Source of the DNA: Gibbula magus
Taxonomy: Eukaryota; Mollusca; Gastropoda; Trochida; Trochidae
Assembly (NCBI GenBank): GCA_936450465.1
Contig: OW388298.1
Location: 10,054,663-10,118,662 of the forward strand
Reading direction: 5' to 3'
Length of the DNA stretch: 64,000 bases
Position numbers and translations under genes: made by a program. Numbering within the stretch: position 1 is the first letter of the stretch; each line of letters opens with the position of its first letter. Shown piece after piece: positions 24,001 to 34,081 of this stretch. Below the pieces are notes generated by a model, which saw nothing but the letters and a program-made list of their open reading frames with translations, ran no database searches and was not told the DNA's origin.

Positions 24001-27000
24001 CTCGCTACTCTCCGGTTCAAAGTCTCTCAGTTCTCCCTCGAGCTGACCCACTTGTCGTCGCTAAGAAGGAAATGTCAAACTTTCACAACTCATGTCATGC
24101 CAATAGAACAGCTACACAGCTACTCATTTATATCCCTTATATTGGAAACTTGACAGACATCCTTGATTAAAAATGGGGCACTGCGTTTGAGGTGATTTGG
24201 GGTTTAACGCCACTTTCAAGAGTATTTCACTCATATCACGTTGCTAGTATTACAGCAGGGAGAAAGCCCACAACGCCACGGTGGCTATGTATTGCAGTGA
24301 ACTCTTACAACTAACATTACACCAATAGGTTATGGAACCAATACACAACATTAATATGGCTTATATCAGACACTGAACAATACATCCTTGATTACGTACA
24401 GGGTACATTGAGCTTTCAATACATCAATAGTGTTGGATTTAGGGAATTATATTGAGCTTTCAATACATCAATAGTGTTGGATTTAGGGAATTATATTGAG
24501 CTTTCAATACATCAATAGTGTTGGATTTAGGGAATTACATTGAGCTTTCAATACATCAATAGTGTTGGATTTAGGGAATTACATTGAGCTTTCAATACAT
24601 CAATAGTGTTGGATTTAGGGAATTACATTGAGCTTTCAATACATCAATAGTGTTGGATTTAGGGAATTACATTGAGCTTTCAATACATCAATAGTGTTGG
24701 ATTTAGGGAATTACATTGAGCTTTCAATACATCAATAGTGTTGGATTTAGGGAATTACATTGAGCTTTCAATACATCAATAGTGTTGGATTTAGGGAATT
24801 ACATTGAGCTTTCAATACATCAATAGTGTTGGATTTAGGGAATTACATTGAGCTTTCAATACATCAATAGTGTTGGATTTAGGGAATTACATTGAGCTTT
24901 CAATACATCAATAGTGTTGGATTTAGGGAATTACATTGAGCTTTCAATACATCAATAGTGTTGGATTTAGGGAATTACATTGAGCTTTCAATACATCAAT
25001 AGTGTTGGATTTAGGGAATTACATTGAGCTTTCAATACATCAATAGTGTTGGATTTAGGGAATTACATTGAGCTTTCAATACATCAATAGTGTTGGATTT
25101 AGGGAATTATATTGAGCTTTCAATACATCAATAGTGTTGGATTTAGGGAATTACATTGAGCTTTCAATACATCAATAGTGTTGGATTTAGGGAATTACAT
25201 TGAGCTTTCAATACATCAATAGTGTTGGATTTAGGGAATTACATTGAGCTTTCAATACATCAATAGTGTTGGATTTAGGGAATTACATTGAGCTTTCAAT
25301 ACATCAATAGTGTTGGATTTAGGGAATTACATTGAGCTTTCAATACATCAATAGTGTTGGATTTAGGGAATTACATTGAGCTTTCAATACATCAATAGTG
25401 TTGGATTTAGGGAATTACATTGAGCTTTCAATACATCAATAGTGTTGGATTTAGGGAATTACATTGAGCTTTCAATACATCAATAGTGTTGGATTTAGGG
25501 AATTACATTGAGCTTTCAATACATCAATAGTGTTGGATTTAGGGAATTACATTGAGCTTTCAATACATCAATAGTGTTGGATTTAGGGAATTATATTGCG
25601 CTTTCAATACATCAATAGTGTTGGATTTAGGGAATTATATTGCGCTTTCAATACATCAATAGTGTTGGATTTAGGGAATTATATTGCGCTTTCAATACAT
25701 CAATAGTGTTGGATTTAGGGAATTATATTGCGCTTTCAATACATCAATAGTGTTGGATTTAGGGAATTATATTGAGCTTTCAATACATCAATAGTGTTGG
25801 ATTTAGGGAATTATATTGCGCTTTCAATACATCAATAGTGTTGGATTTAGGGAATTATATTGAGCTTTCAATACATCAATAGTGTTGGATTTAGGGAATT
25901 ACATTGAGCTTTCAATACATCAATAGTGTTGGATTTAGGGAATTACATTGCGCTTTCAATACATCAATAGTGTTGGATTTAGGGAATTACATTGATATTG
26001 AGCTTTCAATACATCAATAGTGTTGGATTTAGGGAATTATATTGAGCTTTCAATACATCAATAGTGTTGGATTTAGGGAATTATATTGAGCTTTCAATAC
26101 ATCAATAGTGTTGGATTTAGGGAATTATATTGAGCTTTCAATACAAATAGTGTTGGATTTAGGGAATTATATTGAGCTTTCAATACATCAATAGTGTTGG
26201 ATTTAGGGAATTATATTGGAGAAGCTCCTGCTTTTAGGAGACGTGTTTAATAATGTAACTTCAGTTGATGAGTATAGTTAGCTACTCTTATATATTGTAT
26301 ACCATTATTGTGCATGGGTTAACGGAATACAAAACCGAACTAAAATGAATTGCATTGAACAGTGAATGAGGACAAACCTCAGCATCAGTCATAGCGATCT
26401 CAACCTCTCCGTTCAGAGCAGCCTCTTTGCCGTCCTCAGCGCTAAAGTCGAGAGCGCCCAAGTCTTTCTTACTTCCTCCATCTATCCAAACTCTCATTGT
26501 CTTCCCTTTCTTCTTCTGGGACTCCGGGCTCTTGCTGTGGTGGTAAACAACAGTCTCATGATGATTTCTGGGATTGATAGTAGTAACGAAGCCAGGCTAA
26601 AAATATGTGGAAACAGCTAACGGAATTAGCTGGTTAAAATTTTCTCTGTAATTAACTAGATTAGCGGTTGCGAGACAGAAACTAAGAGTGTCGTCTTCAT
26701 TTCTTCCGTTTTCTCCACAGCCACAATAAAATGGGAATTTTTTAAAATAAATATACCACAGAAGACAACTGAACGATAAACTCTCAAGAAATTGTGACCT
26801 TGACCTTTGACTTTGAATGTTGAAATGTCAAAAGAATTCCCAGGGGATATAATTAAAAATATCTTAGCAATAGTTAAATTGCTCTGCTTAACATACCAGG
26901 AAGTAAGAGTGCAATCTATTTTTAGCCCATATTTACATATATCTAAGCACTAGTATCTATGGTTTAGTTGAACAGCCCAAATGTTGATTATTAAAAACTT

Positions 27001-30000
27001 AAAGAATGAAGAACAATTTTATGGATTATTCATTCTTCATCACCTCAACTTCTAGAATGCCCATCAAAGATGTTATTAAAAACTTATATTTCTGTCTGTG
27101 TCACCGATAGTTTTTACACATCAAATACAGTGATCAGTATAAATTTTGATAGATTTAATATTTTATCAGAGGGAAGGTATCGAACCAAAATTTTATCATT
27201 ATGACAACCTTTCCACTGCTTTCTTCTTTCCTTTGTTGAAGAGCTTTTCTCTGTTCTTCCTCAAGGTTTCCTCGTCAATCTCTCCGTTCGAGACCGGACC
27301 AGATTTGGGCGAGTCTGGAATCTCAATCTGAGGTTCTGGTGCTGGGGTTGGGGTTTTAGTCTTGCTTGCTGTAAATAGAATGCATCTTTAAAACCTTTGC
27401 AACAAAATTTCCAACCACTGAAAGAAAGAGAAATCTTGATAAATGTAGTTTAGAGGATAACATAATGTCAAGGTTTTCATGCAGGAGAATTACCAATGTA
27501 CAAAAATAATCGCTTGTCAGCGAGGCTGGTAGTGAAATTCAGGAACTTCTCCCCAAAATAACCCTAAATTTGACAAGATTCTAATATAGTGTGCGCTGAT
27601 AATGCAGTGATGTTTCAAATATGGAAAAGGTTTGAGTCGAACTGGGCAATGTTTTATTAAACCATTCAATTCAGTTGTTACCAGTATCTTATTTCCTAAC
27701 ATCCCTCATATCTCGAGCCAGTTACCATTACTGGCTAATTTAAGCATTGATGCACTGAGTGAATTTCTCAGTCCAAGGGTAATGGCGCACCTGAATTTAG
27801 TGGCACAGAACTTGCACAGAAATGTTAACAAAATGCAGCAAGGCTTAAATCTTGGAGACGTGTGAGTTGAGACTTGTTCATAGTGGCACAGAACTTGCAC
27901 AAAAATGTTATTAAAATGCAGCAATAATTTAATTAACCAGTGATGGAAACTTGTGAAGGACGTTAGCCAGTGATGAAAACTTGTGAGAGATGTTAGCCAG
28001 TGATGGAAACTTGTGAGAGATGTTAGCCAGTGATGGAAACTTGTGAGAGATGTTAGCCAGTGATGGAAACTTGTGAGAGACGTTAGCCAGTGATGGAAAC
28101 TTGTGAGAGACGTTAGCCAGTGATGGAAACTTGTGGGGGAAGTAAATGATTTTCATACCTTTAGGAGCCTTATTTTCTTTTCCTTTCCCTTTCTTCTTTT
28201 CTTCAGGTCTGTTTTCTATCATTGAGGACACGGTTTTCTTGGATTTTGCAGAATGTTCAAAACTCCTCATCTCTCTGTGAAAATGAAGAAAACATACATA
28301 ACAGCCGGTTAACTCTTCAACAATGAAAATTAAAAACAGATACCTACATAAAATCCCTATTTTCATTGAAAAGTAAGCAATTTAGCACCTTTTCATATAC
28401 TTCTTGAATTTCTTATTTGCCTAGCCCTAACCAATAATAAATTTCAGCTGAAGCTTGTACATGAAATCAGTTCTGTGTTCAGTGAGAACATTTTTACTGA
28501 TTTTTTTAGGAAAATATTTTACACACATGTTAAAATTGGATATTAATTTAAAGGACTACCTGGCTACATTAAAGAGAGGATTCCATTAAGGGTAATACTT
28601 TTCCTTTTTTTTCTATTTGACAATTTGATAAAGACTAGCACAGTGTCATGAAAACAAGTAGTTGTCACTGAGGTGACATGATCCCCGCCGCAAATTAATT
28701 AGATGCATTATTTTTCAATTTTTATTCCACGGAAAACCGTCGATTTTAATCAGACTGCACCGATAGAACCCTGTCTTTAAGTAAGGGAGGTTTCTCACCT
28801 GGGTTTCTGAGCCTGTTCGCGGCTTGCCTGCTCCTGGGAGCGAAGCATGGCGTGAAAATGGTCGGTGAAGTCGAAGCTTCCCGAGACGTTGCCGTGCAGC
28901 AGGTCATCCTTGTACTTGTTACGAAACTCCAGCTGGATGTCATCGAGGAACTTGTCAATGTACGAGAGTTGCAAGATCTTCTGGTACGCCACCTGGTGAT
29001 TTAGTAGAGAAATTATCTCCCTTGTTTGGATTACAGGATTATTTTCAAATTAATCACACCTTCAGGAGGGAATTTCAGATTTAAAGACACTGATGAAATC
29101 AGTCTCATATGATTTGTTCACATTCCAGATGTATGTGGGATACAGCAGGAATATTAATGCAGATTGAGGCTTCACACACCTAACGTGCATTTTAAGTTTT
29201 CATAATGCACTTGGAATGTTGTTTGTTATCAAGTTCCTTCTCCTTATCTCCATTTTTATTTTTGAATATATACTTCATATATATATATCTTGGCTGGCCA
29301 CAAGAATAGGACTGGATACTTCATTAGAATGGGTTCAAGTCGTAAGTTTTAGAATACTTCAATTATGGTGCCCAGAAACACAGTAATATTTTTCACAATT
29401 AGACAATATCTTCACAAGGTTACACCCTCCCCCTCTCCCAAAAAACGGCATAGAAACAATTTCAACTTACGACAAAGACGAGCTCGAACTCGTTGTCCAG
29501 CTTGTACTTGAGAGTCAGCTGATCATGGTTGAACTGGTTGCTGCCACTCCTCTCCTGTAACCATAGCAACAGGCATTCAGTATTCTTGTAACCATAGAGA
29601 CAGGTAATCAGTATTCTTGTAACCATAGAGTGAGTGAGTTATTGTTTAACGCCGCTTCGGCAGTATTGCAGCCATTAGGGGCGAGCGTGTAACCATAGAG
29701 ACAGGTAATCAGTATTCTTGTAACCATGGAGACAGGTAATCAGTTTTCTTGTAACCATAGAGACAGGTAATCATAGAGACAGGTAATCAGTATTCTTGTA
29801 ACCATAGAGACAGGTAATCAGTATTCTTGTAACTATAGAGACAGGTAATCAGTATTCTTGTAACTTTAGCAACAGGTAAACAATATTCTTGAAACCATAG
29901 TAACCATTATTCACATATGTCACTGGACTCTTCAACAACAGAAATTAACACCTTTGCATTCCGGATTTTCAAGTAAAGTAAAGTAAGGAGTAGCCAGTGA

Positions 30001-32514
30001 ATGAATGAATGAAATGTGGTCAGGTCCATTATTGGAAATTTAATTTTTGAGAGAAGAAGCCACATTTTGAAAGTACTGGTCCAAATTCATTACAGCCAAA
30101 CAACCATACTAATAAATTAATACTAACATTAAAATAGCCACAGAACTTGTTTACCCCACAAATGTTCTAAAATTCAAATGTTGCGATATAAGTACATAAA
30201 GTTAAGAAAGTTTATGCTTCAACTTCACAATATCTAGACATTTAATATCTAATAATCTATAAATTTTAATTAAAACAAATTTTGATAAGAGATCATCTCA
30301 AAATTGTTTTTAAATCCAGAAAACTATTTTGAGTTTTGTTTTCAGCAAATACAATTTTTATAATGTTCATAAAATTGTTTATAATACTAGAAAGACTGAT
30401 AATGAAGTTGAAAGGAGGAAGTTTGTCCTGAGGCAAGCAAAGAATGACACTGCGGTGGGATTATTGCCTCTGGCTAAACGGATGACATATACAATCATCA
30501 GTAAAATTTAAAACAAAAGATTCCATTCATTAAGAAAATAATCTGAACCAATGCATTGTCATAATTAAGCCATAGGCAGTTATGAGTATAGGCTTTAATA
30601 AAGAAACTTTTTCAGGGTCAATAACTATAAATCACTGTCGGGGACATGTCAATTTATCATGTTGATTTCTTTTAAAATTTCTTTATCGCATGTGAACATA
30701 CTTTTTAATAATTAAATTCATCACTCAGACCGTTGGAGATATCACTCTTTACTAAAACTACAATGTTATTACACAATTTGTAATAATATCACATATTTTC
30801 TATTGATGTGACATCATGATGGTTCAAATATGACGGCACAATATCAGAACTGTGACAATATTGAATTTCGTTTCCACAAAAAATACCCTGTTAGAACCCT
30901 CCTTTTAAAGTCAGGTTACTGTTAATCTCTGTACAAACTCAGTTATGTACCAGTGTGTACCAACATGTTGCTGGTACTTCTAGCCAGTGTAACATTTTAT
31001 GATTACTTTCACTTAGTTTATAGACGGCTAAGTGACTCTGGTTGGCAGCGGTAATGAGATAGAGAAAATAATTAACTTCAGATGACAGCTGGTACAATCA
31101 ACAATTAAACCTGCCGGTAAATGTGAATGGTGGATCTCCAATTTTGTCTAGTTTGATTGGTTTAGCTTTTAAGATATTCATAAATAAAAGATTATAAATT
31201 ATGTAAAACATATAATACTTAACCCAACCCTATTTTTAATATTCTGTTTTGCAAGAATGGGTTTTAAAAGTTTTTGTCACTTGCTTTCTGTTTAATTAAG
31301 TGCCTATTGAAGAGCTTCTGTAATTCTCTGTACATGACATTGACTTGTGACAAACTTTGAAATTTGTTGAAGATGACACATTTTAATGTCTTTCAACCCC
31401 CTTCACGAACAAGGGAATCATTTATGTTGAAGTGTAAGGTGACTGTTAGCTTATTTTATGTCAGTGGTGATAATTGTCATTCTCAGTATCCTATAATAAA
31501 TAATAACATACTGTCACAGTGAGTGTTATATCCTCTCGGTGATCATTAGATCTATCTCAGGTCATGGCATTGACTCAGGATTGGGAGGAAATATGGATAT
31601 GGGTATACATAATATATATATATAACAAAGCTTCCATGTGGATATAAATGCTGTTTTCAACGTAACTGTTAAATGAAATCCAGTAAATATCGTCTTCAAT
31701 ATCTATCTTTCAACATCAGTCTCACCTTGTTATACATATTTAGTATACCCATATCCATATTTCCTTCCCAGCCTGTGGTCATTGAGTAACATGAAGATCA
31801 TATTCCTCAATACTATATCTGTACTGGTTTGTTCCATTCAATGTTATATATTTTACAAATTTATGACAGCGTCTGATAAGACTTTCATATCAAGCAAAGT
31901 TAAATAACAACGGTAGAGCTATCATTGTCATTACATCACAACCACATGGAAATTTCTAGTCACAAGTAGATCAAGTTATTTAATAGAGTCATCAATTTAT
32001 GAATTATCATAATTCCTTTTGCGAATTTACGATTGTCTGTCTCAAATAAAAACAATGACAGTATCTAGTAAGACATTTATATTGCGAGAGAACTTAAATA
32101 ATTAGATAGTACAAGTCAAGCATATGCTTTCATTAGGGCCTACATCAGAATAGAAATTTCTAGTCAAAGTAAATTGATCAAGTTAAATAATACTCATTAA
32201 ATATATCAGTTATCATATTACTGTTTTGACTTTGTGATTGTCTGTCTCAAATAACTAGGCCAGTGTCCTACTCATTTTCTTCAAAGAACATCAGACAGAA
32301 TCTAAAGTAATAATTGAGATGTTTGGGTTGTGACATATGGAGTGACGGATTTTGCGACGTAAATATGTTTTTCACTGAAGGTTGCTTAAAAACTCACCTG
32401 TAAAATAACGCTCTTGATCAGGGCATTTACAGAAGGTGTAAATAACTGTGATGTTCCCTGAAAACACCACAAAACGATCCCTCCTTTGCTAAATATCGTG
32501 AAAAAGTCCAACAT
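17946..32514 (-). CDS. SRPRA: Signal recognition particle receptor subunit alpha (SRalpha), complete
   Basis: SRalpha is the ER-bound SRP GTPase that receives ribosome-SRP complexes and hands the nascent chain to the translocon; it is held at the membrane by SRbeta. Fourteen coding exons (32398-32514, 29471-29554, 28799-28992, 28159-28274, 27209-27368, 26378-26534, 23942-24060, 22883-23001, 22029-22115, 21368-21540, 20834-21047, 20170-20255, 19402-19578, 17946-18071) total 1929 bp and give 642 residues, close to the human 638. All junctions keep frame. Domains: SRX-type N-terminal domain (about 1-130), charged linker with Lys-rich and Glu/Asp-rich blocks (about 140-315), and NG domain from about 320. 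GTPase motifs: P-loop GVNGVGKST at 430-438, [12 protein letters not shown] at 459-470, DTAGR at 525-529, TKFD at 593-596, VGTGQ near 619-623. No break is visible. Confidence 0.96.
18564..18589. repeat. Poly-G tract, about 22 bases
   Basis: A pure G run followed by a short (ga) stretch, in the last SRPRA intron next to the foldback element at 18634. Confidence 0.9.
18634..19086 (-). mobile_element. Foldback element with CRE-like sites, copy A
   Basis: Inverse copy of 33098-33540. One half (18949-19062) is a large inverted repeat: tgtcttctgatatcaa ... ttgatatcagaagaca with tatcaacac/gttgataaa inside. The other half has palindromes (agatatcgctt, tcctaggagatatc) and repeated tgacgtca-like octamers. 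No ORF. In SRPRA intron 13. Confidence 0.85.
19402..19578 (-). CDS. SRPRA: SRPRA exon 13, TKFD motif
   Basis: Residues 543-601 ([19 protein letters not shown] ... [13 protein letters not shown]). Carries the guanine-specificity motif TKFD. Confidence 0.96.
20170..20255 (-). CDS. SRPRA: SRPRA exon 12, DTAGR motif
   Basis: Residues 514-542 ([20 protein letters not shown]). Carries the G3 motif DTAGR. Donor GTGTGT. Confidence 0.96.
20400..20655 (-). mobile_element. Diverged SINE fragment(s)
   Basis: Tail and central parts of the window's SINE (gaggcgattgtggttta, agagcatttcact, ggctatgcattgcggtgaaac), interrupted by unrelated text at about 20530-20590 that also occurs at 24110-24160 (actcatt-atatcccttatattgg). 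SRPRA intron 11. Confidence 0.65.
20834..21047 (-). CDS. SRPRA: SRPRA exon 11, insertion-box region
   Basis: Residues 443-514: [20 protein letters not shown] and [16 protein letters not shown], the SRP-GTPase-specific insertion box and following DAA motif. Confidence 0.96.
21368..21540 (-). CDS. SRPRA: SRPRA exon 10, P-loop
   Basis: Residues 385-442, containing RRVDMLRD and the P-loop [13 protein letters not shown]. Confidence 0.96.
22029..22115 (-). CDS. SRPRA: SRPRA exon 9
   Basis: Residues 356-385 ([20 protein letters not shown]). N domain, just before the GTPase core. Donor GTAAGAG. Confidence 0.95.
22677..22738 (-). repeat. Short 'gccgcttcggcagtattg' repeat fragment
   Basis: gagtgagtgagttattg followed by cttcggcagtattg and ccattagcagcg. 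The same ~55-bp family is seen at 29630-29688, 36714-36762 and 51800-51853. A minimal, very short SINE-like unit. Confidence 0.7.
22883..23001 (-). CDS. SRPRA: SRPRA exon 8
   Basis: Residues 316-356 ([20 protein letters not shown] onward to KMKDHLI). Start of the NG domain helical bundle. Confidence 0.95.
23127..23340 (-). mobile_element. tRNA-derived SINE, head partly lost
   Basis: Tail (gaggtgagttggggttta) to body, then a deletion that joins the body to a scrap of the head (cttgattcgaagccgaac). SRPRA intron 7. Confidence 0.82.
23395..23450. repeat. Fragment of the foldback element seen at 18634 and 33098
   Basis: gaatctcaccgtcttctgatatc followed by tatatcaatacaagttg, matching one end of the 440-bp foldback family. 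Confidence 0.7.
23590..23832 (+). mobile_element. SINE with a long-variable-arm tRNA-like head
   Basis: Text from gccccgtggcagtgtggtaa to gcgttccaatctcgcaa (23718-23803) folds the way a Leu/Ser-type tRNA head would: box A gtggcagtgtggt, long arm, box B-like gttccaatc. It is preceded by an inverse scrap of the same family (gtacaagttcttgtac ... cccttgcggg) and resembles 12106-12330. Confidence 0.6.
23942..24060 (-). CDS. SRPRA: SRPRA exon 7, acidic linker
   Basis: Residues 277-316. A run of Glu/Asp ([14 protein letters not shown]) followed by an Ala/Ser tail. Variable low-complexity part of the linker; ends in phase 2. Confidence 0.92.
24181..24320 (-). mobile_element. SINE fragment, tail and centre
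   Basis: gaggtgatttggggtttaac through gcagtgaactc. Head missing. SRPRA intron 6, directly left of the 44-bp minisatellite. Confidence 0.75.
24405..26218. repeat. 44-bp minisatellite, about 41 copies
   Basis: Unit begins attgagctttcaatacatca and ends ggatttagggaatt. Copies are almost identical. Two SNP types form blocks: 'ttatattg' at both ends versus 'ttacattg' in the middle, and 'ttgcgc' for 'ttgagc' clustered at 25590-25960. One copy at 25990 has a 6-base insertion and one at 26145 a 3-base deletion. It lies in SRPRA intron 6. Confidence 0.97.
26378..26534 (-). CDS. SRPRA: SRPRA exon 6
   Basis: Residues 224-276, including [20 protein letters not shown], equivalent to the KKGKxxRVW segment of the family linker. 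Donor GTTTGT. Confidence 0.93.
27209..27368 (-). CDS. SRPRA: SRPRA exon 5
   Basis: Residues 171-224: a Pro-rich stretch ([18 protein letters not shown]), then [18 protein letters not shown], which matches the linker of other SRalpha proteins. Donor GTTGTC is a weak match to consensus but gives the right phase. Confidence 0.9.
27700..27930. repeat. Diverged foldback of the 'aaggcttaaat' family
   Basis: ccattactggctaatttaagc near the left and atgcagcaaggcttaaat near the right face each other, as in 40785, 49845, 54005 and 55431. Partly duplicated at its right end (cagaacttgcaca twice). Confidence 0.6.
27939..28137. repeat. 30-bp minisatellite, about 6.5 copies
   Basis: Unit ccagtgatggaaacttgtga plus gagatgttag. 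In SRPRA intron 4, only 22 bp from the donor of exon 4. On the minus strand in the exon 4 frame each unit reads a 10-residue block ([10 protein letters not shown]) without stops. Confidence 0.95.
28159..28274 (-). CDS. SRPRA: SRPRA exon 4
   Basis: Residues 133-170 (EMRSFEHS...[17 protein letters not shown]). Conserved 'SMIE' block and start of the Lys-rich linker. The frame stays open for 71 codons into the intron because a 30-bp minisatellite there has no stop in that frame. Confidence 0.94.
28799..28992 (-). CDS. SRPRA: SRPRA exon 3
   Basis: Residues 68-132 ([20 protein letters not shown] onward). Rest of the SRX domain. Ends in phase 2 (AG|A, Arg). Confidence 0.95.
29471..29554 (-). CDS. 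SRPRA: SRPRA exon 2
   Basis: Residues 40-67 (ERSGSNQF...[16 protein letters not shown]), 84 bp, phase 0 at both ends. Part of the SRX fold that contacts SRbeta. Confidence 0.95.
29560..29885. repeat. 31-bp minisatellite, about 9 copies, interrupted
   Basis: Unit cttgtaaccatagagacagg plus taatcagtatt. The array is interrupted at 29630-29688 by a short repeat of another family. It starts at the acceptor of SRPRA exon 2. Confidence 0.9.
29630..29688 (-). repeat. Short 'gccgcttcggcagtattg' repeat inserted in the 31-bp array
   Basis: gagtgagttattgtttaacg through ttaggggcgagcg. It is bordered on both sides by 'gtaaccatagag', consistent with insertion into a repeat unit. Confidence 0.75.
29886..31559. 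other. SRPRA intron 1, left part
   Basis: AT-rich intron sequence. I see no exon and no clear repeat in it. Confidence 0.5.
31560..31795. mobile_element. Small foldback element in SRPRA intron 1
   Basis: Arms 31582-31610 (gggaggaaatatggatatgg gtatac) and 31746-31774 (gtatacccatatccatattt ccttccc) are inverse copies, about 130 bp apart. No coding content. Confidence 0.75.
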
Positions 32515-32541
32515 GTTGGTTTGGTTGTTTCGTTCACTGGA
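31970..32541 (-). repeat. Source (or partner) copy of the duplicated SRPRA exon 1 segment
   Basis: Partner of 13622-14184. It contains intron 1 sequence with a ~200-bp internal repeat, the true exon 1 and 27 bp of leader. Confidence 0.93.
32398..32514 (-). CDS. SRPRA: SRPRA exon 1
   Basis: Residues 1-39, start [20 protein letters not shown], the family's highly conserved N terminus. Donor GTGAG. An identical exon copy exists at 14041-14157. Confidence 0.95.
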
Positions 32542-32563
32542 GTGTACACGCTTCCTTTCAGAA

Positions 32564-32570
32564 CCGGAAG
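32564..32570 (+). promoter_or_regulatory. ETS-type motif in the SRPRA upstream region
   Basis: CCGGAAG about 50 bp upstream of the SRPRA start codon, a frequent element of housekeeping promoters. It is just outside the segment duplicated at 14 kb. Confidence 0.35.
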
Positions 32571-32660
32571 TTGAATTTGACGGAATCTCGCGAACTCAGT
32601 CGATTTATACCGAGCGGTTTTCCCCTTACCGTAAATCCCCTGTATTGATGCTTGAGTCAA

Positions 32661-32696
32661 ACCAAGGACGTATAATATACAATATACGTCCTTGGT
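32661..32696. other. Perfect 14-bp hairpin
   Basis: accaaggacgtata (32661-32674) pairs exactly with tatacgtccttggt (32683-32696), 8-base loop. Lies between SRPRA and USF. Too short to assign to an element. Confidence 0.7.
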
Positions 32697-33097
32697 CAAA
32701 CGAAATAGGGAAAGTATGGGTAATTCGGCTCGTTTGTTAAAAATCTCTTATTACAACCAAGAGGTGTTTTGACTTGAGTTTTTCTCATTTCATAAATTTG
32801 TTACCATAGGTAGGCTATGTTTTCATTAGCTGCAGAAATGTAGCTTAGATACCTCTTCCACCAGTAGCATCGTGTTTATAAACGTCATGCAGAGTGTCAA
32901 AGAGCCTATTTTGGCTCTGTATTAGAATGACACATTTGCTTTTGAAACAATGTCATTAATTTAATTCAATTCTAATTTTGAATATCATCACTTCACGAGT
33001 AGTCTACGTCTCATACGGTCTGTACATCGTCGTTTTTCGTTTTTCTACTGTGAAATTTTGAACATAAGGTTTAGACCTACAGGCGGGAAGTAGGATA

Positions 33098-33540
33098 TAT
33101 AGAGAATCTCACCCAAGTGTCTTCTGATATCAAATATATCAACACGAGTTGATAAAAGTTACAAATATCCGAGGCTTGCCGAGGATATTTTGACTTTTAT
33201 CAACAAGTGTGATATATTTGATATCAGAAGACACGAGGGTCAGATTCTATTTATCATCCAAAATCATTCTTCATTAGTTTTTAATGAAAAATGGAAATAT
33301 CTGAACACAAAACTGCCATTTGGCTTCCAGTGCTGTGATGTCATAGCATTGTGACGTCATTGTGGTTATGACGCCATAGCATTGTAATCTCATTACTTGA
33401 TGATGCAAAATCATTGTGATGTCATGTAGCTGACGCCAACAGGGCATTGTTCAAAATCTACTGTCAAAACGATATCTCCTAGGAGATATCGCTTGATCTC
33501 ATACAAGTGATATCTCCTGTAGAACCCAGTTTTGGATGAT
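33098..33540 (+). mobile_element. Foldback element with CRE-like sites, copy B
   Basis: Inverse of the copy at 18634-19086. The left half is a long stem (33116-33233). The right half carries tgacgtcat, atgacgcc and paired agatatcgctt palindromes. It occupies about a third of the 1.5-kb region between the SRPRA and USF start codons. Confidence 0.87.
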
Positions 33541-34049
33541 AAATTCAAGTATAGTATATGAGGAAAATCATCCCCCCATCTACAGAACCTGTTCGTATCC
33601 CGGTAGATATATTATTTTGCAAATTTTATTCCTCGGAACAAGGTCGATTTTAATCAGACTGTTTTTATACATTTTACATTATGTGACAGATTTTTTTGCA
33701 TGTGTAGTTTCATATTTATAATTTGTTGTCAGAGCTCTAGATAGAACGTATTGGAAATCATTTAATTAAATATTCTAGTGTAGATGACAACACATATGTT
33801 AGTAGCCTACTTTAAACTTAACATGTAGGCCCTCTGTGATCTCTTACTCCCTATCTGGCGTCAAGGAGGTTAACACCCAAAAAATATTTTGATGTTCACT
33901 AAACCGGTTTAGCAGAGTATCGACGGTAAGTAAGCGCGTCACTGATTCGCTCCAACAGATGCTTGTATGACGTCAATTTCTCAGACGAGAGAAAATAGTT
34001 CCAAATGAAAAATGCCGAATGCTAGTTATAAACCCGTCGTTACGCAAGC

Positions 34050-34081
34050 ATGGATCTAGAACGTTGTATGATAGATTTTAG
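34050..34081 (+). CDS. USF: USF exon 1 (candidate start)
   Basis: ATG opens ten codons (MDLERCMIDF) plus AG, then donor GTAAAT. AG joins the T at 38432 to make Ser, giving FSHDKG, which resembles the 'MDxLD...SHDKG' start of USF2. Short, so less certain than the rest. Confidence 0.7.
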
